Assembly (NCBI GenBank): GCA_037144355.1
Contig: JBAWWY010000002.1
Coordinates: 62,001 to 126,000, forward strand
Direction of reading: 5' to 3'
Length of the DNA: 64,000 nt
From: JBAWWY01 sp037144355
GTDB lineage: Bacteria; Bacillota; Clostridia; Peptostreptococcales; Anaerovoracaceae
Positions within the stretch are counted from its first letter, which is position 1; every line of letters starts with the position of its first letter. This document shows, piece after piece, positions 52,492 through 61,664 of this stretch. A program made the position numbers and the translations under genes. The notes below the pieces were generated by a model. It ran no database searches, was not told where the DNA came from, and saw nothing but the letters and a program-made list of their open reading frames with translations.

Positions 52492-53832
52492 ATGAATACT
52501 CTTAAGGAAAAATGGGAAAAAACTCTTGAATATTTAAAACCCGAATTAACACCTGTTAGTTATGATACCTGGATGTCCCCGCTCAAGCCCATTTCTCTTG
52601 ACGAGGAAAACGGCAAACTTTATCTTCAGGTATACAATGACTTTTCCAGGTCTATTTTGGAAACTAGATATGTCTCCATCGTTGAAAACTCTTTGAAGCA
52701 AGCCTTTGGCTTCCCTTTGAAAGTTGTCTTTGTGGAAACGGACGATATCATTCATGCGGGAGCTGCGCCCAAAGAGGTCGTAGTAAACGCTTTTACCGAC
52801 GAGTATTATTTGAATCCCAAATATATATTCAATACTTTCGTAGTAGGTTTTAATAACAGGTTCGCCCACGCTGCTTCTTTGGCTGTTGCAGAGAAACCAG
52901 CAAAGAAATATAACCCCTTGTTTATTTATGGGGCCGCAGGTTTGGGTAAAACCCACCTTATGCATGCCATTGGACATTATATTCTTCAACAAAACCCCAA
53001 GGCAAAAGTATTGTATGTTTCTTCGGAAATGTTCACCAACGAATTGATCAAGGCAATAAGGGAAGACAAGAATATTGAATTTAGAAATAAATACAGGCAA
53101 ATTGATGTCCTGTTGATTGATGATATACAATTTATTGAAAAAAAGGAAAGAACGCAAGAGGAATTTTTCCATACTTTCAACACTTTATATGAAGCAAACA
53201 AGCAGATTATAGTTTCAAGCGACCGAACCCCTAAGGATTTGGTTATTTTGGACGAAAGGCTGCGTTCCCGTTTCGAATGGGGTTTGATTGCGGACATACA
53301 AGCTCCTGATTACGAAACCAGGGTTGCAATACTTATTAAAAAGGCTGAATTGGAAGATTTGGAAATCAGCAACAACCTTTTAGAAATAATTGAGTTCGTT
53401 GCAGAAAAAATCACTTCCAACGTACGGGAACTTGAAGGTGCCCTCATACGTGTAATAGCTTATGCAAGCCTTACCAACCAAAAAATGGACAAGGATTTGG
53501 CAAAGGATGTCTTGAAGGATATTATTTCTTCAAATAATAAGAATATTACTCCAAAATTGATAAAAGAGACCGTTTGCAAGCATTTCAACATTAAAATGGT
53601 TGATATTGAGTCTGCCAAGCGTTCTCGGAATTTGTCTTTTCCAAGACAGATTGCAATGTTCATATGCAGGGATCTTACAGATTTATCCCTCCCCAAGATT
53701 GGAGATGCTTTTGGCAATAGGGACCATACTACTGTTTTGCACGGTATTGATAAAATTACAAAAGAAATTGTCACAAACTCAAATTTAAAGGATATAATCA
53801 ACTCACTTATAAACGATATCAAGGCTAGTTGA
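52492..53832 (+). CDS. dnaA: Chromosomal replication initiator DnaA
   Basis: 446 residues. Domain I (about 1-80), short domain II, AAA+ domain III with Walker A GAAGLGKTHL and Walker B DVLLIDDIQF, and domain IV with the DNA-binding helix DHTTVLHGI. It opens origin DNA by binding the boxes on both sides of the gene. GGGG eight bases before the ATG. Confidence 0.98.
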   Translation: MNTLKEKWEKTLEYLKPELTPVSYDTWMSPLKPISLDEENGKLYLQVYNDFSRSILETRYVSIVENSLKQAFGFPLKVVFVETDDIIHAGAAPKEVVVNAFTDEYYLNPKYIFNTFVVGFNNRFAHAASLAVAEKPAKKYNPLFIYGAAGLGKTHLMHAIGHYILQQNPKAKVLYVSSEMFTNELIKAIREDKNIEFRNKYRQIDVLLIDDIQFIEKKERTQEEFFHTFNTLYEANKQIIVSSDRTPKDLVILDERLRSRFEWGLIADIQAPDYETRVAILIKKAELEDLEISNNLLEIIEFVAEKITSNVRELEGALIRVIAYASLTNQKMDKDLAKDVLKDIISSNNKNITPKLIKETVCKHFNIKMVDIESAKRSRNLSFPRQIAMFICRDLTDLSLPKIGDAFGNRDHTTVLHGIDKITKEIVTNSNLKDIINSLINDIKAS

Positions 53833-53865
53833 AATCCTTGTATAACTACTAAAAACTTTTACACT

Positions 53866-53970
53866 TAATCCACAGGAAATTAACAATAAAAAATGCCCGT
53901 TTTTATTGATTTTTCTTTATCAACAGGTTTTGTCCACATATCCACAGCCCTTACTACTATTACTACTAAG
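53866..53970. other. oriC: oriC, second DnaA-box cluster with DnaA-trio-like array (dnaA-dnaN gap)
   Basis: DnaA boxes: TAATCCACA (53866-53874), TTATCAACA (53917-53925), TTGTCCACA (53930-53938) and ATATCCACA (53938-53946). The last is followed by GCCC (53947-53950) and by TTACTACTATTACTACTAAG (53951-53970), which on the other strand reads as repeated TAG/TAA triplets. This box, GC cluster and trio order matches the basal unwinding system described in Bacillus. Confidence 0.85.
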
Positions 53971-54000
53971 TTTATACCTATATAAAAAGGAGGAAATACC

Positions 54001-55110
54001 ATGAAATTCACTTGTCAGCAACAGAGTTTATGGAGAGCATTAAACACAGTTGGTAAAGCTGTTACCACACGTACAACTATTCCAATTTTAAAAGGTATAT
54101 TATTAGAGGCCAAACTTGACAATACTTTAAAGCTTAGTGCTTCAGATTTGGATTTAAGCATAGAGAAAGTAATAAATGCAAATATATCAAGAGAAGGATC
54201 AATAGTAGTATCAGCAAGACTTTTTTCAGACATTATTAAAAGACTTCCTAACGAAGATATAGAAATAGATTTAGAAGAAAATAATTTAAAAATCAAATGC
54301 CTGACTTCGGAATTTGTCATAGTAGGACAAGCTGCTGAAGAATTTCCAAACATAGGCGAAATAAAAGACAATAAGAAAATATCCATAGACAAGGAAATAT
54401 TCAAAGAAATGATAAAAAGGACTGCTTTTTCTGCAAGCGTCGACGAGTCAAAAGGTATAATAGTAGGAGTCCTAATAGAAATAGAAAAAGATTCACTCAA
54501 CATGGTTGCCTTGGATGGATTTAGAATGGCTGTAACAAAAGAATTCATGATAAGTGAAGAAAATAAAAAAATAGTAGTTTCTGCACGTATATTGAATGAA
54601 ATAAGCAAAATATTGTCAGATGAAGAAAAAGAAAATGAAATAAACCTAATTCTTGATGAAAAAAAAGCAGTAATAATTTTACCAGATACTAAAATAGTAC
54701 TTAGACTGCTTGATGGAGAATTTATAAAATATAAGGATATATTGCCAAAAGAAAACAAATGCAAGATAAAAATATCCAGGTCTGATTTGCTGGAAAGTAT
54801 AGAAAGGGCATCATTGCTTGCAAAGGAAGGTAAAAACAACCTGATAAAATTGAGCATCGGTGAAACAAAAATGATAATAACTTCCAGATCCGAAGAAGGA
54901 AATGTTAGAGAAGAAATATATCTGGAAAAAACTGGTGAAAATCTTGATATAGGGTTCAACTCAAAATACTTGCTTGATGTATTAAAGGTCATAAATGAAG
55001 AAGAGATATATATGGAGTTTAATTCCAGTGTAAGTCCATGCTTGATTAAATCTGTAGAAAATGATCGATTTGTTTACTTGATTCTTCCTGTTCGTATTAA
55101 TATCAATTGA
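54001..55110 (+). CDS. dnaN: DNA polymerase III sliding clamp, beta subunit
   Basis: 369 residues, three clamp domains of about 120 residues. KFTCQQQSLWRALNTVGKAV opens it, TTIPILKGILLEA and the C-terminal YLILPVRI are clamp features. It is a ring that tethers polymerase. GGAGG before ATG. The A-rich codon use is more marked than in neighbours. Confidence 0.97.
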   Translation: MKFTCQQQSLWRALNTVGKAVTTRTTIPILKGILLEAKLDNTLKLSASDLDLSIEKVINANISREGSIVVSARLFSDIIKRLPNEDIEIDLEENNLKIKCLTSEFVIVGQAAEEFPNIGEIKDNKKISIDKEIFKEMIKRTAFSASVDESKGIIVGVLIEIEKDSLNMVALDGFRMAVTKEFMISEENKKIVVSARILNEISKILSDEEKENEINLILDEKKAVIILPDTKIVLRLLDGEFIKYKDILPKENKCKIKISRSDLLESIERASLLAKEGKNNLIKLSIGETKMIITSRSEEGNVREEIYLEKTGENLDIGFNSKYLLDVLKVINEEEIYMEFNSSVSPCLIKSVENDRFVYLILPVRININ

Positions 55111-55126
55111 TAAGGATACATTGATA

Positions 55127-56221
55127 ATGTATTTTAAAGAAATAAGACTTAAAAATTTCAGAAATTATGTAGAAGAAAAAATAGAGCTTCATCCAAAGGT
55201 AAATATTATAACCGGGCCAAACGCCCAGGGGAAAACCAATTTACTGGAAGCTCTATATATTATGTCCCTAGGAAAATCTTTTAGAACAAATAAGGATAGC
55301 GACTTGATAAATTTCAACAGTGAAAACGCTGCAATTTCAACAATATCGTTTAAAGACGATAGACGAACTGAAATTGAAATAGCATACTATTCCGGAGAAA
55401 AAAGCGTCAAGATAAACGGAACCAAAACTACTAAGCATTCAGATATTTTAGAAAATGTTTATATAGTAATTTTCTCTCCAGAAGATCTAAAAATAGTGAA
55501 AGACGAGCCGGAAAAAAGAAGAAGGTTTATAAATATAGAGCTCTGCCAGATTAAGCCCATATATTATAGGAACCTAGCCAGATATAAAAAAATAATCACC
55601 CAGCGAAACCATATTCTAAAACAGGATCCATTAAACAAGGAACTTTTAGATGTCTGGAGCGAGGAATTATATAAGACCGGGGCCAAGTTGATTTTAGACC
55701 GGGCAGAATTCTTAAAAAAACTGGATAAGATCAGCCGGAAGATACATGGCGAAATTACTGACGGAAAAGAAAGGCTTGAGATACTTTATGACAGCAATGT
55801 TCATGTTAAGGAGAACTTGCAGGATCAAATTGATGAATTCAGGAAAAGCACAAACAAGAATATGAAAGTCGATATAAATAGGAGAACAACTACTGTCGGC
55901 CCACACAAGGACGACCTAAAGATAACAATAGATGAAAGGGATGTGAAAAGTTTTGGATCTCAAGGCCAGCAGAGGACCGCTGCCTTGTCTTTGAAGCTGG
56001 CGGAAATCGAGCTGATAAAGGAAGAAGCTGGAGAAACTCCAATACTTTTACTTGATGATGTACTTTCAGAACTGGACTTCTCCAGGCAAAAATTTTTGAT
56101 AAACTCGCTTAAAGACGTTCAGCTTTTCATAACAACCACTGAAATGAGCGACTATGTGAAAGATTCGCTCAAAGACAATTTTACTTTCACAATCATTAAC
56201 GGAAAAATTAATAAAAATTGA
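55127..56221 (+). CDS. recF: DNA replication and repair protein RecF
   Basis: 364 residues. SMC-like ATPase: Walker A GPNAQGKTNLLEA, signature SQGQQRT and Walker B LLLDDVLSELD. It loads RecA at gaps. I choose ATG 55127, AAGGA being 10 bases upstream; TTG 55121 is the alternative. It follows dnaN with 16 bases, without the S4-domain gene (yaaA) often found between them. Confidence 0.95.
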   Translation: MYFKEIRLKNFRNYVEEKIELHPKVNIITGPNAQGKTNLLEALYIMSLGKSFRTNKDSDLINFNSENAAISTISFKDDRRTEIEIAYYSGEKSVKINGTKTTKHSDILENVYIVIFSPEDLKIVKDEPEKRRRFINIELCQIKPIYYRNLARYKKIITQRNHILKQDPLNKELLDVWSEELYKTGAKLILDRAEFLKKLDKISRKIHGEITDGKERLEILYDSNVHVKENLQDQIDEFRKSTNKNMKVDINRRTTTVGPHKDDLKITIDERDVKSFGSQGQQRTAALSLKLAEIELIKEEAGETPILLLDDVLSELDFSRQKFLINSLKDVQLFITTTEMSDYVKDSLKDNFTFTIINGKINKN

Positions 56222-56246
56222 AAAAATAGCCACAAGTGTGTATAAT
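56218..56246 (+). promoter_or_regulatory. Predicted promoter of gyrB-gyrA
   Basis: -35 TTGAAA (56218-56223), 17-base spacer, -10 TATAAT (56241-56246). It overlaps the recF stop. The leader is about 95 bases and includes a possible CCACAA/TTGTGG stem around the -10 box. Confidence 0.75.
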
Positions 56247-56346
56247 ATGTTGTGGTTTATTTATTGCGAACCACTAAATGAAGTAAAATAGATAATTGTC
56301 GATATTGATAAAAAATTGCTTAAATTTGAACAAAGAGGTGAATAGT

Positions 56347-58266
56347 TTGAAGACTGTGGACATACTGAAAGAATATAATGCCGAGCAGATACAAGTCTTG
56401 GAAGGGTTAGAACCCGTAAGAAAGAGACCAGGTATGTATATTGGTACAACTGGTCCCAGGGGTCTTCATCACTTGGTTTATGAAATTGTGGACAATAGCA
56501 TAGATGAAGCGCTGGCAGGATATTGCAAAAATGTCAAAGTTACCATTAAACCAGATGATTCCATAGAAGTTGAAGATGATGGCAGAGGAATGCCGGTGGA
56601 TCTTCATCCAAAATTAAAAATTCCCGCAGTGGAAGTAATCCATACAGTGTTGCATGCTGGAGGAAAATTCGGCGGAGGAGGATATAAGGTTTCTGGAGGT
56701 CTTCACGGAGTTGGAGCCTCGGTTGTAAACGCCCTATCAGAATGGATGGAAGTTGAGATAAAAAGAAATGGAAAGCTTTATCTTCAGACATATTCAAGAG
56801 GAAAAACCACATCTGTACTGACTGAGATAGGAGTTTCCACAAAAACTGGATCAAAGACTAAATTCAAACCGGATCCGGAAATATTTGAAGAGCTGGAATT
56901 CAATTACTCCACATTGGAACATCGTTTAAGGGAAATGGCCTTTTTGAACAAAGGGATTAAGATAACACTTAAGGATGAAAGAGAAGATCGCAAAAAGACA
57001 GAACTTTTCTATTATGAAGGCGGAATAAGAGAATTTGTAAAGCATCAGAACAAAAATAAGGAAGTAATACATCAGGATGTATTTTACTTTGACCTGGTGC
57101 GGGAAGAGTACGAAGTCGAAGTTGCAATGCAATATACCGATAGATACAACGAGCTGATTTTTTCCTATGCAAATAATATCAACACTATTGAAGGCGGAAC
57201 CCACATGATAGGGTTTAAATCGGCATTGACTAGAGTGTTCAATGATTATGCGAAGAAGAACAATTATATAAAACCCAACGAAGAAGGACTTGCAGGGGAA
57301 GATGTCAGAGAAGGTTTGACGGCCATAATATCCGTCAAGCTTACAAATCCTCAATTTGAAGGGCAAACAAAAGCAAAACTTGGGAACAGTGAGATGAGAG
57401 GACTGGTTGAAAGTTCTACAAATGAGCATTTGACCGCATTCTTGGAAGAAAATCCATCCCAAGCAAAGGAAATATTAAGCAAATGCCTAAGCGCGTCAAG
57501 AGCAAGGGAAGCCGCAAGAAAGGCGAGAGAACTTACTAGAAGAAAAGGAGTCCTTGATTCATTGACACTTCCTGGGAAACTTTCAGATTGCTCTGAGAAA
57601 GACCCGGCAATTTCAGAAATCTATCTTGTCGAAGGAGATTCCGCTGGTGGTTCCGCAAAACAGGGTCGGGACAGAAAAAGACAGGCAATTCTTCCCTTGA
57701 GGGGAAAGATTATGAACGTGGAAAAGGCCAGACTCGATAAAATATTGAATTCAGAAGAAATAAAGAATATGATTACCGCTTTCGGATGCAATATTGGACC
57801 GGATTTCAATGCGGAAAAGCTTAGATACCACAAAATCATAATCATGACGGATGCCGATGTCGATGGAGCACACATAAGAACGCTGCTACTTACATTTTTC
57901 TACAGATACATGACCCCACTGGTGGAAAATGGATATGTGTATATCGCGCAACCACCACTTTACAAGGTCAAGAAGGGCAAGGTCGAACTTTACGCATATT
58001 CAGACAGGGAGCTTGAAAAAACTTATGAGGAGATTGGCGGTAAGCAGGGAACCTCGTTACAAAGATATAAAGGTCTAGGTGAAATGAATGCGGAACAGCT
58101 ATGGCAGACAACAATGAATTATGAATCCAGAACATTGGTTCAGGTCACATTGGACGATGCGGCAGCTGCCGATGAAATATTTACCACATTGATGGGGGAC
58201 AAAGTGCCACCAAGGAAAAAATTCATAGAAGAAAACGCAAAATACGTTAAAAATCTTGATATATAG
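56347..58266 (+). CDS. gyrB: DNA gyrase subunit B
   Basis: 639 residues from TTG 56347, with AGAGGTG six bases upstream; upstream in-frame codons from 56296 lack a ribosome site. GHKL ATPase with EIVDNSIDEALAG, DDGRGMPVD and GGLHGVG, and the Toprim domain with EGDSAGGSAKQGRDR and MTDADVDGAH. With GyrA it introduces negative supercoils. Confidence 0.97.
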   Translation: MKTVDILKEYNAEQIQVLEGLEPVRKRPGMYIGTTGPRGLHHLVYEIVDNSIDEALAGYCKNVKVTIKPDDSIEVEDDGRGMPVDLHPKLKIPAVEVIHTVLHAGGKFGGGGYKVSGGLHGVGASVVNALSEWMEVEIKRNGKLYLQTYSRGKTTSVLTEIGVSTKTGSKTKFKPDPEIFEELEFNYSTLEHRLREMAFLNKGIKITLKDEREDRKKTELFYYEGGIREFVKHQNKNKEVIHQDVFYFDLVREEYEVEVAMQYTDRYNELIFSYANNINTIEGGTHMIGFKSALTRVFNDYAKKNNYIKPNEEGLAGEDVREGLTAIISVKLTNPQFEGQTKAKLGNSEMRGLVESSTNEHLTAFLEENPSQAKEILSKCLSASRAREAARKARELTRRKGVLDSLTLPGKLSDCSEKDPAISEIYLVEGDSAGGSAKQGRDRKRQAILPLRGKIMNVEKARLDKILNSEEIKNMITAFGCNIGPDFNAEKLRYHKIIIMTDADVDGAHIRTLLLTFFYRYMTPLVENGYVYIAQPPLYKVKKGKVELYAYSDRELEKTYEEIGGKQGTSLQRYKGLGEMNAEQLWQTTMNYESRTLVQVTLDDAAAADEIFTTLMGDKVPPRKKFIEENAKYVKNLDI

Positions 58267-58277
58267 GAGGTAACCAA

Positions 58278-60869
58278 GTGACAAGTTCAACAGGATCAAT
58301 GGAAGATTTAAAATTAATCCAAAGAGATATTAATGACGAAATGGAAAAATCCTATATAGATTATGCAATGAGCGTAATTGTGGGACGAGCCCTTCCAGAT
58401 GTAAGAGATGGCTTAAAACCAGTGCATAGAAGAATACTTTACGCTATGGACGAGCTTGGACTCTCTCCAGACAAACCACACAGAAAGTCTGCCCGTATTG
58501 TCGGGGACGTGCTAGGTAAATATCATCCACATGGTGATACATCGGTTTATGACGCCATGGTAAGAATGGCTCAGGATTTTTCTATCCGGTGCATGCTTGT
58601 TGACGGACATGGTAACTTTGGTTCCGTGGATGGAGACAGCGCAGCGGCAATGAGGTATACGGAAGCCAGAATGACACCTTTTGCCCTGGAAATGCTTAGA
58701 GATATTGACAAGGAAACCATAGACTATACTTTAAACTTTGATGAAACTCTCAACGAACCAATTGTTTTGCCCGCCAGATATCCAAATTTGCTGGTAAACG
58801 GATCAAACGGAATAGCTGTCGGCATGGCAACCTCCATACCGCCGCATAATTTAGGAGAAGTAATCGATGCAACGGTAAAACTTATAGATGACGAAAACGC
58901 GGACATAGAAGATTTGATTAAACTTGTAAAAGGACCTGATTTTCCAACCGGAGCGATAATTCTTGGGAAAAACGACGCCAAGGAAGCTTACAGGACTGGA
59001 ATGGGCAAAGTAAGAGTAAGATCAAAGGCCGAAATTGAAGTTACAAGCAAGGGAAGACAGCAGATAATCATAACTGAAATACCTTTCCAAGTTAATAAGG
59101 CAAGAGTAATTGAAAAAATCGCAGATCTGGTTAGAGAAAAAAAGCTGGATCAGATTTCTGACCTTCGGGATGAATCCGATAGGGATGGTATGAGAATAGT
59201 CATCGAGCTTAAAAGGGACGCGAATCCGCAAATAACCCTAAACAGGCTTTTCAAGCATACACAGTTACAAGACAACTACAGCATAATAATGCTTGCAATC
59301 GTTAATGGTGAGCCAAAGCTGCTTAATCTTTACAATATGCTAACCGAGTATTTGAAACATCAGAGAAGCGTTGTAACAAGACGAACTCAATTCGATTTGC
59401 GTAAAGCTCAGGAAAAAGCCCATATTCTGGAAGGTTTGAAGATTGCATTGGATAATATCGATGAAGTAATTGCATTGATAAAAAAATCTCCAAATACTTC
59501 TGAGGCGAAGGCGAATCTTTGCGCCAGATTTGGATTGTCCGACAAACAGGCACAAGCTATTCTAGATATGAGGTTACAAAGGCTTACAGGACTTGAAAGA
59601 GATAAGATCGAACAGGAATATATTGCGCTGCTCAAGGAAATTGCCTGGTTCCAGGAGATTCTTGGGGATGAAAAAGTGCTTATGGAAATAATAAAAAGTG
59701 AACTTTTGGAGATAAAGAAAAAATATGCAGACAAGAGAAGAACTGAAATAATAGCCGATACCGATGAATTGGACGAAGAAGACTTCATTCAGGAGGAAAA
59801 GGTTGCTATCACTCTTACTCATCTTGGATATATAAAGAGAGTCTCATCTGACACATACAAGCTTCAAAAGAGAGGCGGCAGAGGCATCACAGGGGTAACT
59901 ACAAGGGAGAACGACTTTGTAAAACAAATTATAACTACCTCGACCCATGATTACCTCATGTTCTTTACAAATACCGGAAGAGTATACAGGATAAAATCCT
60001 ATGAAATACCAGAGGCACAGAGAACTGCAAAGGGAACTCCGCTGGTTAACTTCCTGCATCTTACACAAAGAGAAAGAATCACGGCAGTAATTCCAATAAA
60101 GGAATTCGCAGAAAACAAATTCCTTATAGCCGTAACAAAACAAGGGACCATAAAGAAAACCGAATTGTCACAATTCGACTCCAACAGAAAATCAGGCTTG
60201 ATTGCAATCAGCTTGAAAGAAGGGGACGAATTAATAGGTATAAAACAAACAACTGGAACAAGCAATGTTATTATAGTTACCAAGCAAGGAAAATGCATAT
60301 GCTTCAGCGAGGAAGATGTCAGAAGCATGGGCAGGAATGCAGGAGGAGTAAGGGCTATTTCTTTGGAAAAGGGAGACGAGGTAGTTGCAATGGAACTTGC
60401 CGAAAAGGATGAAGAGCTTTTAGTAGCGACTAAATTCGGATACGGGAAGAGAACTGCCGTTGAGGACTACAAGGTTCAAGCCAGAGGCGGAAAAGGCCTT
60501 CTTACATATGACAAATCCAAATTCAAGAAGACGGGCGAATTGATTGGCGCCATGGTTGTCAACGATAACGATGAAGTGCTTTTGATCAATTCGAATGGCA
60601 TTATCATAAGAATAAAGGCTTCCGAAGTCTCAAGACTTGGAAGGGCAACGCAGGGCGTGAAGATTATGAAGGTTACCGAGGAGGCCAATATAATTTCTCT
60701 TGCCAAGGTTGTAAGCGAAGATCAGGAAATTGAAGAGCTGGAAAAACTTTTTGAATCTGATACTTCCAACCACAAGGAAAAAGTCGCTGTTGAGGAAAAT
60801 GAAGAAATAGAAAAGGATGACGACCAGATCCAATTGGAACTTGAAGAGGAAACTTCCGACAAGGAATAA
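58278..60869 (+). CDS. gyrA: DNA gyrase subunit A
   Basis: 863 residues. Catalytic Tyr lies in MRYTEARM. The quinolone-determining region HPHGDTSVYDAMVRMAQ is wild-type-like (Thr at the usual Ser83 position). The six-bladed C-terminal domain contains the GyrA box-like QRGGRGITG. GTG start at 58278 with GGAGG seven bases upstream. The acidic tail (EEIEKDDDQIQLELEEE) is typical. It follows gyrB by 11 bases. Confidence 0.97.
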   Translation: MTSSTGSMEDLKLIQRDINDEMEKSYIDYAMSVIVGRALPDVRDGLKPVHRRILYAMDELGLSPDKPHRKSARIVGDVLGKYHPHGDTSVYDAMVRMAQDFSIRCMLVDGHGNFGSVDGDSAAAMRYTEARMTPFALEMLRDIDKETIDYTLNFDETLNEPIVLPARYPNLLVNGSNGIAVGMATSIPPHNLGEVIDATVKLIDDENADIEDLIKLVKGPDFPTGAIILGKNDAKEAYRTGMGKVRVRSKAEIEVTSKGRQQIIITEIPFQVNKARVIEKIADLVREKKLDQISDLRDESDRDGMRIVIELKRDANPQITLNRLFKHTQLQDNYSIIMLAIVNGEPKLLNLYNMLTEYLKHQRSVVTRRTQFDLRKAQEKAHILEGLKIALDNIDEVIALIKKSPNTSEAKANLCARFGLSDKQAQAILDMRLQRLTGLERDKIEQEYIALLKEIAWFQEILGDEKVLMEIIKSELLEIKKKYADKRRTEIIADTDELDEEDFIQEEKVAITLTHLGYIKRVSSDTYKLQKRGGRGITGVTTRENDFVKQIITTSTHDYLMFFTNTGRVYRIKSYEIPEAQRTAKGTPLVNFLHLTQRERITAVIPIKEFAENKFLIAVTKQGTIKKTELSQFDSNRKSGLIAISLKEGDELIGIKQTTGTSNVIIVTKQGKCICFSEEDVRSMGRNAGGVRAISLEKGDEVVAMELAEKDEELLVATKFGYGKRTAVEDYKVQARGGKGLLTYDKSKFKKTGELIGAMVVNDNDEVLLINSNGIIIRIKASEVSRLGRATQGVKIMKVTEEANIISLAKVVSEDQEIEELEKLFESDTSNHKEKVAVEENEEIEKDDDQIQLELEEETSDKE

Positions 60870-60927
60870 AAGTTGAAATGTTTAAATAATTAGCCTTAAG
60901 GGTACCCATTATGCAGGAGGTTGCAGG

Positions 60928-61236
60928 ATGTCTTTACAGATAAAAAGCGGTTTTGATGAAGAGAGTAATAATTGGAAGGTTGAGTTGCTTGGAGAACTTG
61001 ACGCCATGCATGAAACAGAGTTTAAAGAAACACTGAATAATATCTATGCAGAGAAGAGCAAGGATATTATGCTGAACTTTCAAGAGTTATATTACATTGA
61101 CAGCACAGGATTGGGCATTATAATCGGTGCATACAAGAAGCTTAAGGAAAATGGAAACATCCTAAAGATTCAAAACCCAAAGAAAAACATATTAAAACTT
61201 CTTAGCATAACCAGTCTTGATAAAATACTTTTATAA
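60928..61236 (+). CDS. rsbV: Anti-anti-sigma factor (STAS, RsbV-like)
   Basis: 102 residues. A single STAS domain with phosphorylation site IDSTGLGIIIGAYK, Ser59. When dephosphorylated, it should bind the RsbW-like kinase and free the sigma factor. GGAGG precedes the ATG. It follows gyrA by 58 bases, with no clear terminator, and opens the partner-switching operon. Confidence 0.92.
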   Translation: MSLQIKSGFDEESNNWKVELLGELDAMHETEFKETLNNIYAEKSKDIMLNFQELYYIDSTGLGIIIGAYKKLKENGNILKIQNPKKNILKLLSITSLDKILL

Positions 61237-61248
61237 AGGAGAAAATCA

Positions 61249-61650
61249 ATGGGCGACCTATTAAAATTTTCAATACCTGGAAAACCAGAATACTTAGGTG
61301 TTGTTAGGCTTGCTATATCATCAATCGCGAATTGCGCGGCATTTGACCTGGATTCAATCGACGACATAAAAGTTGCCGTTTCGGAAGCCTGCATGAATGT
61401 TGTCAGACATGGCACATCTTCGGAACTTTGTTATGATATTGAATGCAGAATTGAAAAGGACAGATTTATAATTCTCGTCTCGGATTGCTGTGGTGGATTC
61501 AACATAGAGAAATATTCAGAGCCATGCCTAGAAGATCCAAAAGAAAACGGTATGGGTATTTTTATTATCAGGGCTTTGATGGACGAGGTTGACATTTACT
61601 CCAAAGTTGGAGAGGGTACAAAGATCAAGATGGTGAAATATATACTTTAG
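61249..61650 (+). CDS. rsbW: Anti-sigma factor and serine kinase (RsbW-like)
   Basis: 133 residues. GHKL kinase: IPGKPEYLGVVRLAISSIA is close to RsbW and not to SpoIIAB, N-box VSEACMNVVRH, G1-like SDCCGGF, and GMGIFIIRALMDEVDIYS as G2. It phosphorylates RsbV and sequesters the sigma factor. It lies 12 bases after rsbV. Confidence 0.92.
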   Translation: MGDLLKFSIPGKPEYLGVVRLAISSIANCAAFDLDSIDDIKVAVSEACMNVVRHGTSSELCYDIECRIEKDRFIILVSDCCGGFNIEKYSEPCLEDPKENGMGIFIIRALMDEVDIYSKVGEGTKIKMVKYIL

Positions 61651-61664
61651 CTAAGAGGTGTAAT

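Noticed and set aside
53884..53909. A/T stem CAATAAAAA...TTTTTATTG as the dnaA terminator
   Set aside because: The stem is nearly all A-T and too weak; it lies inside the origin region.
54015..54992. Long minus-strand frame antisense to dnaN
   Set aside because: Its composition mirrors the A-rich coding strand of dnaN (Ser/Phe/Ile-rich) and it has no start signal or homology; dnaN is certain.
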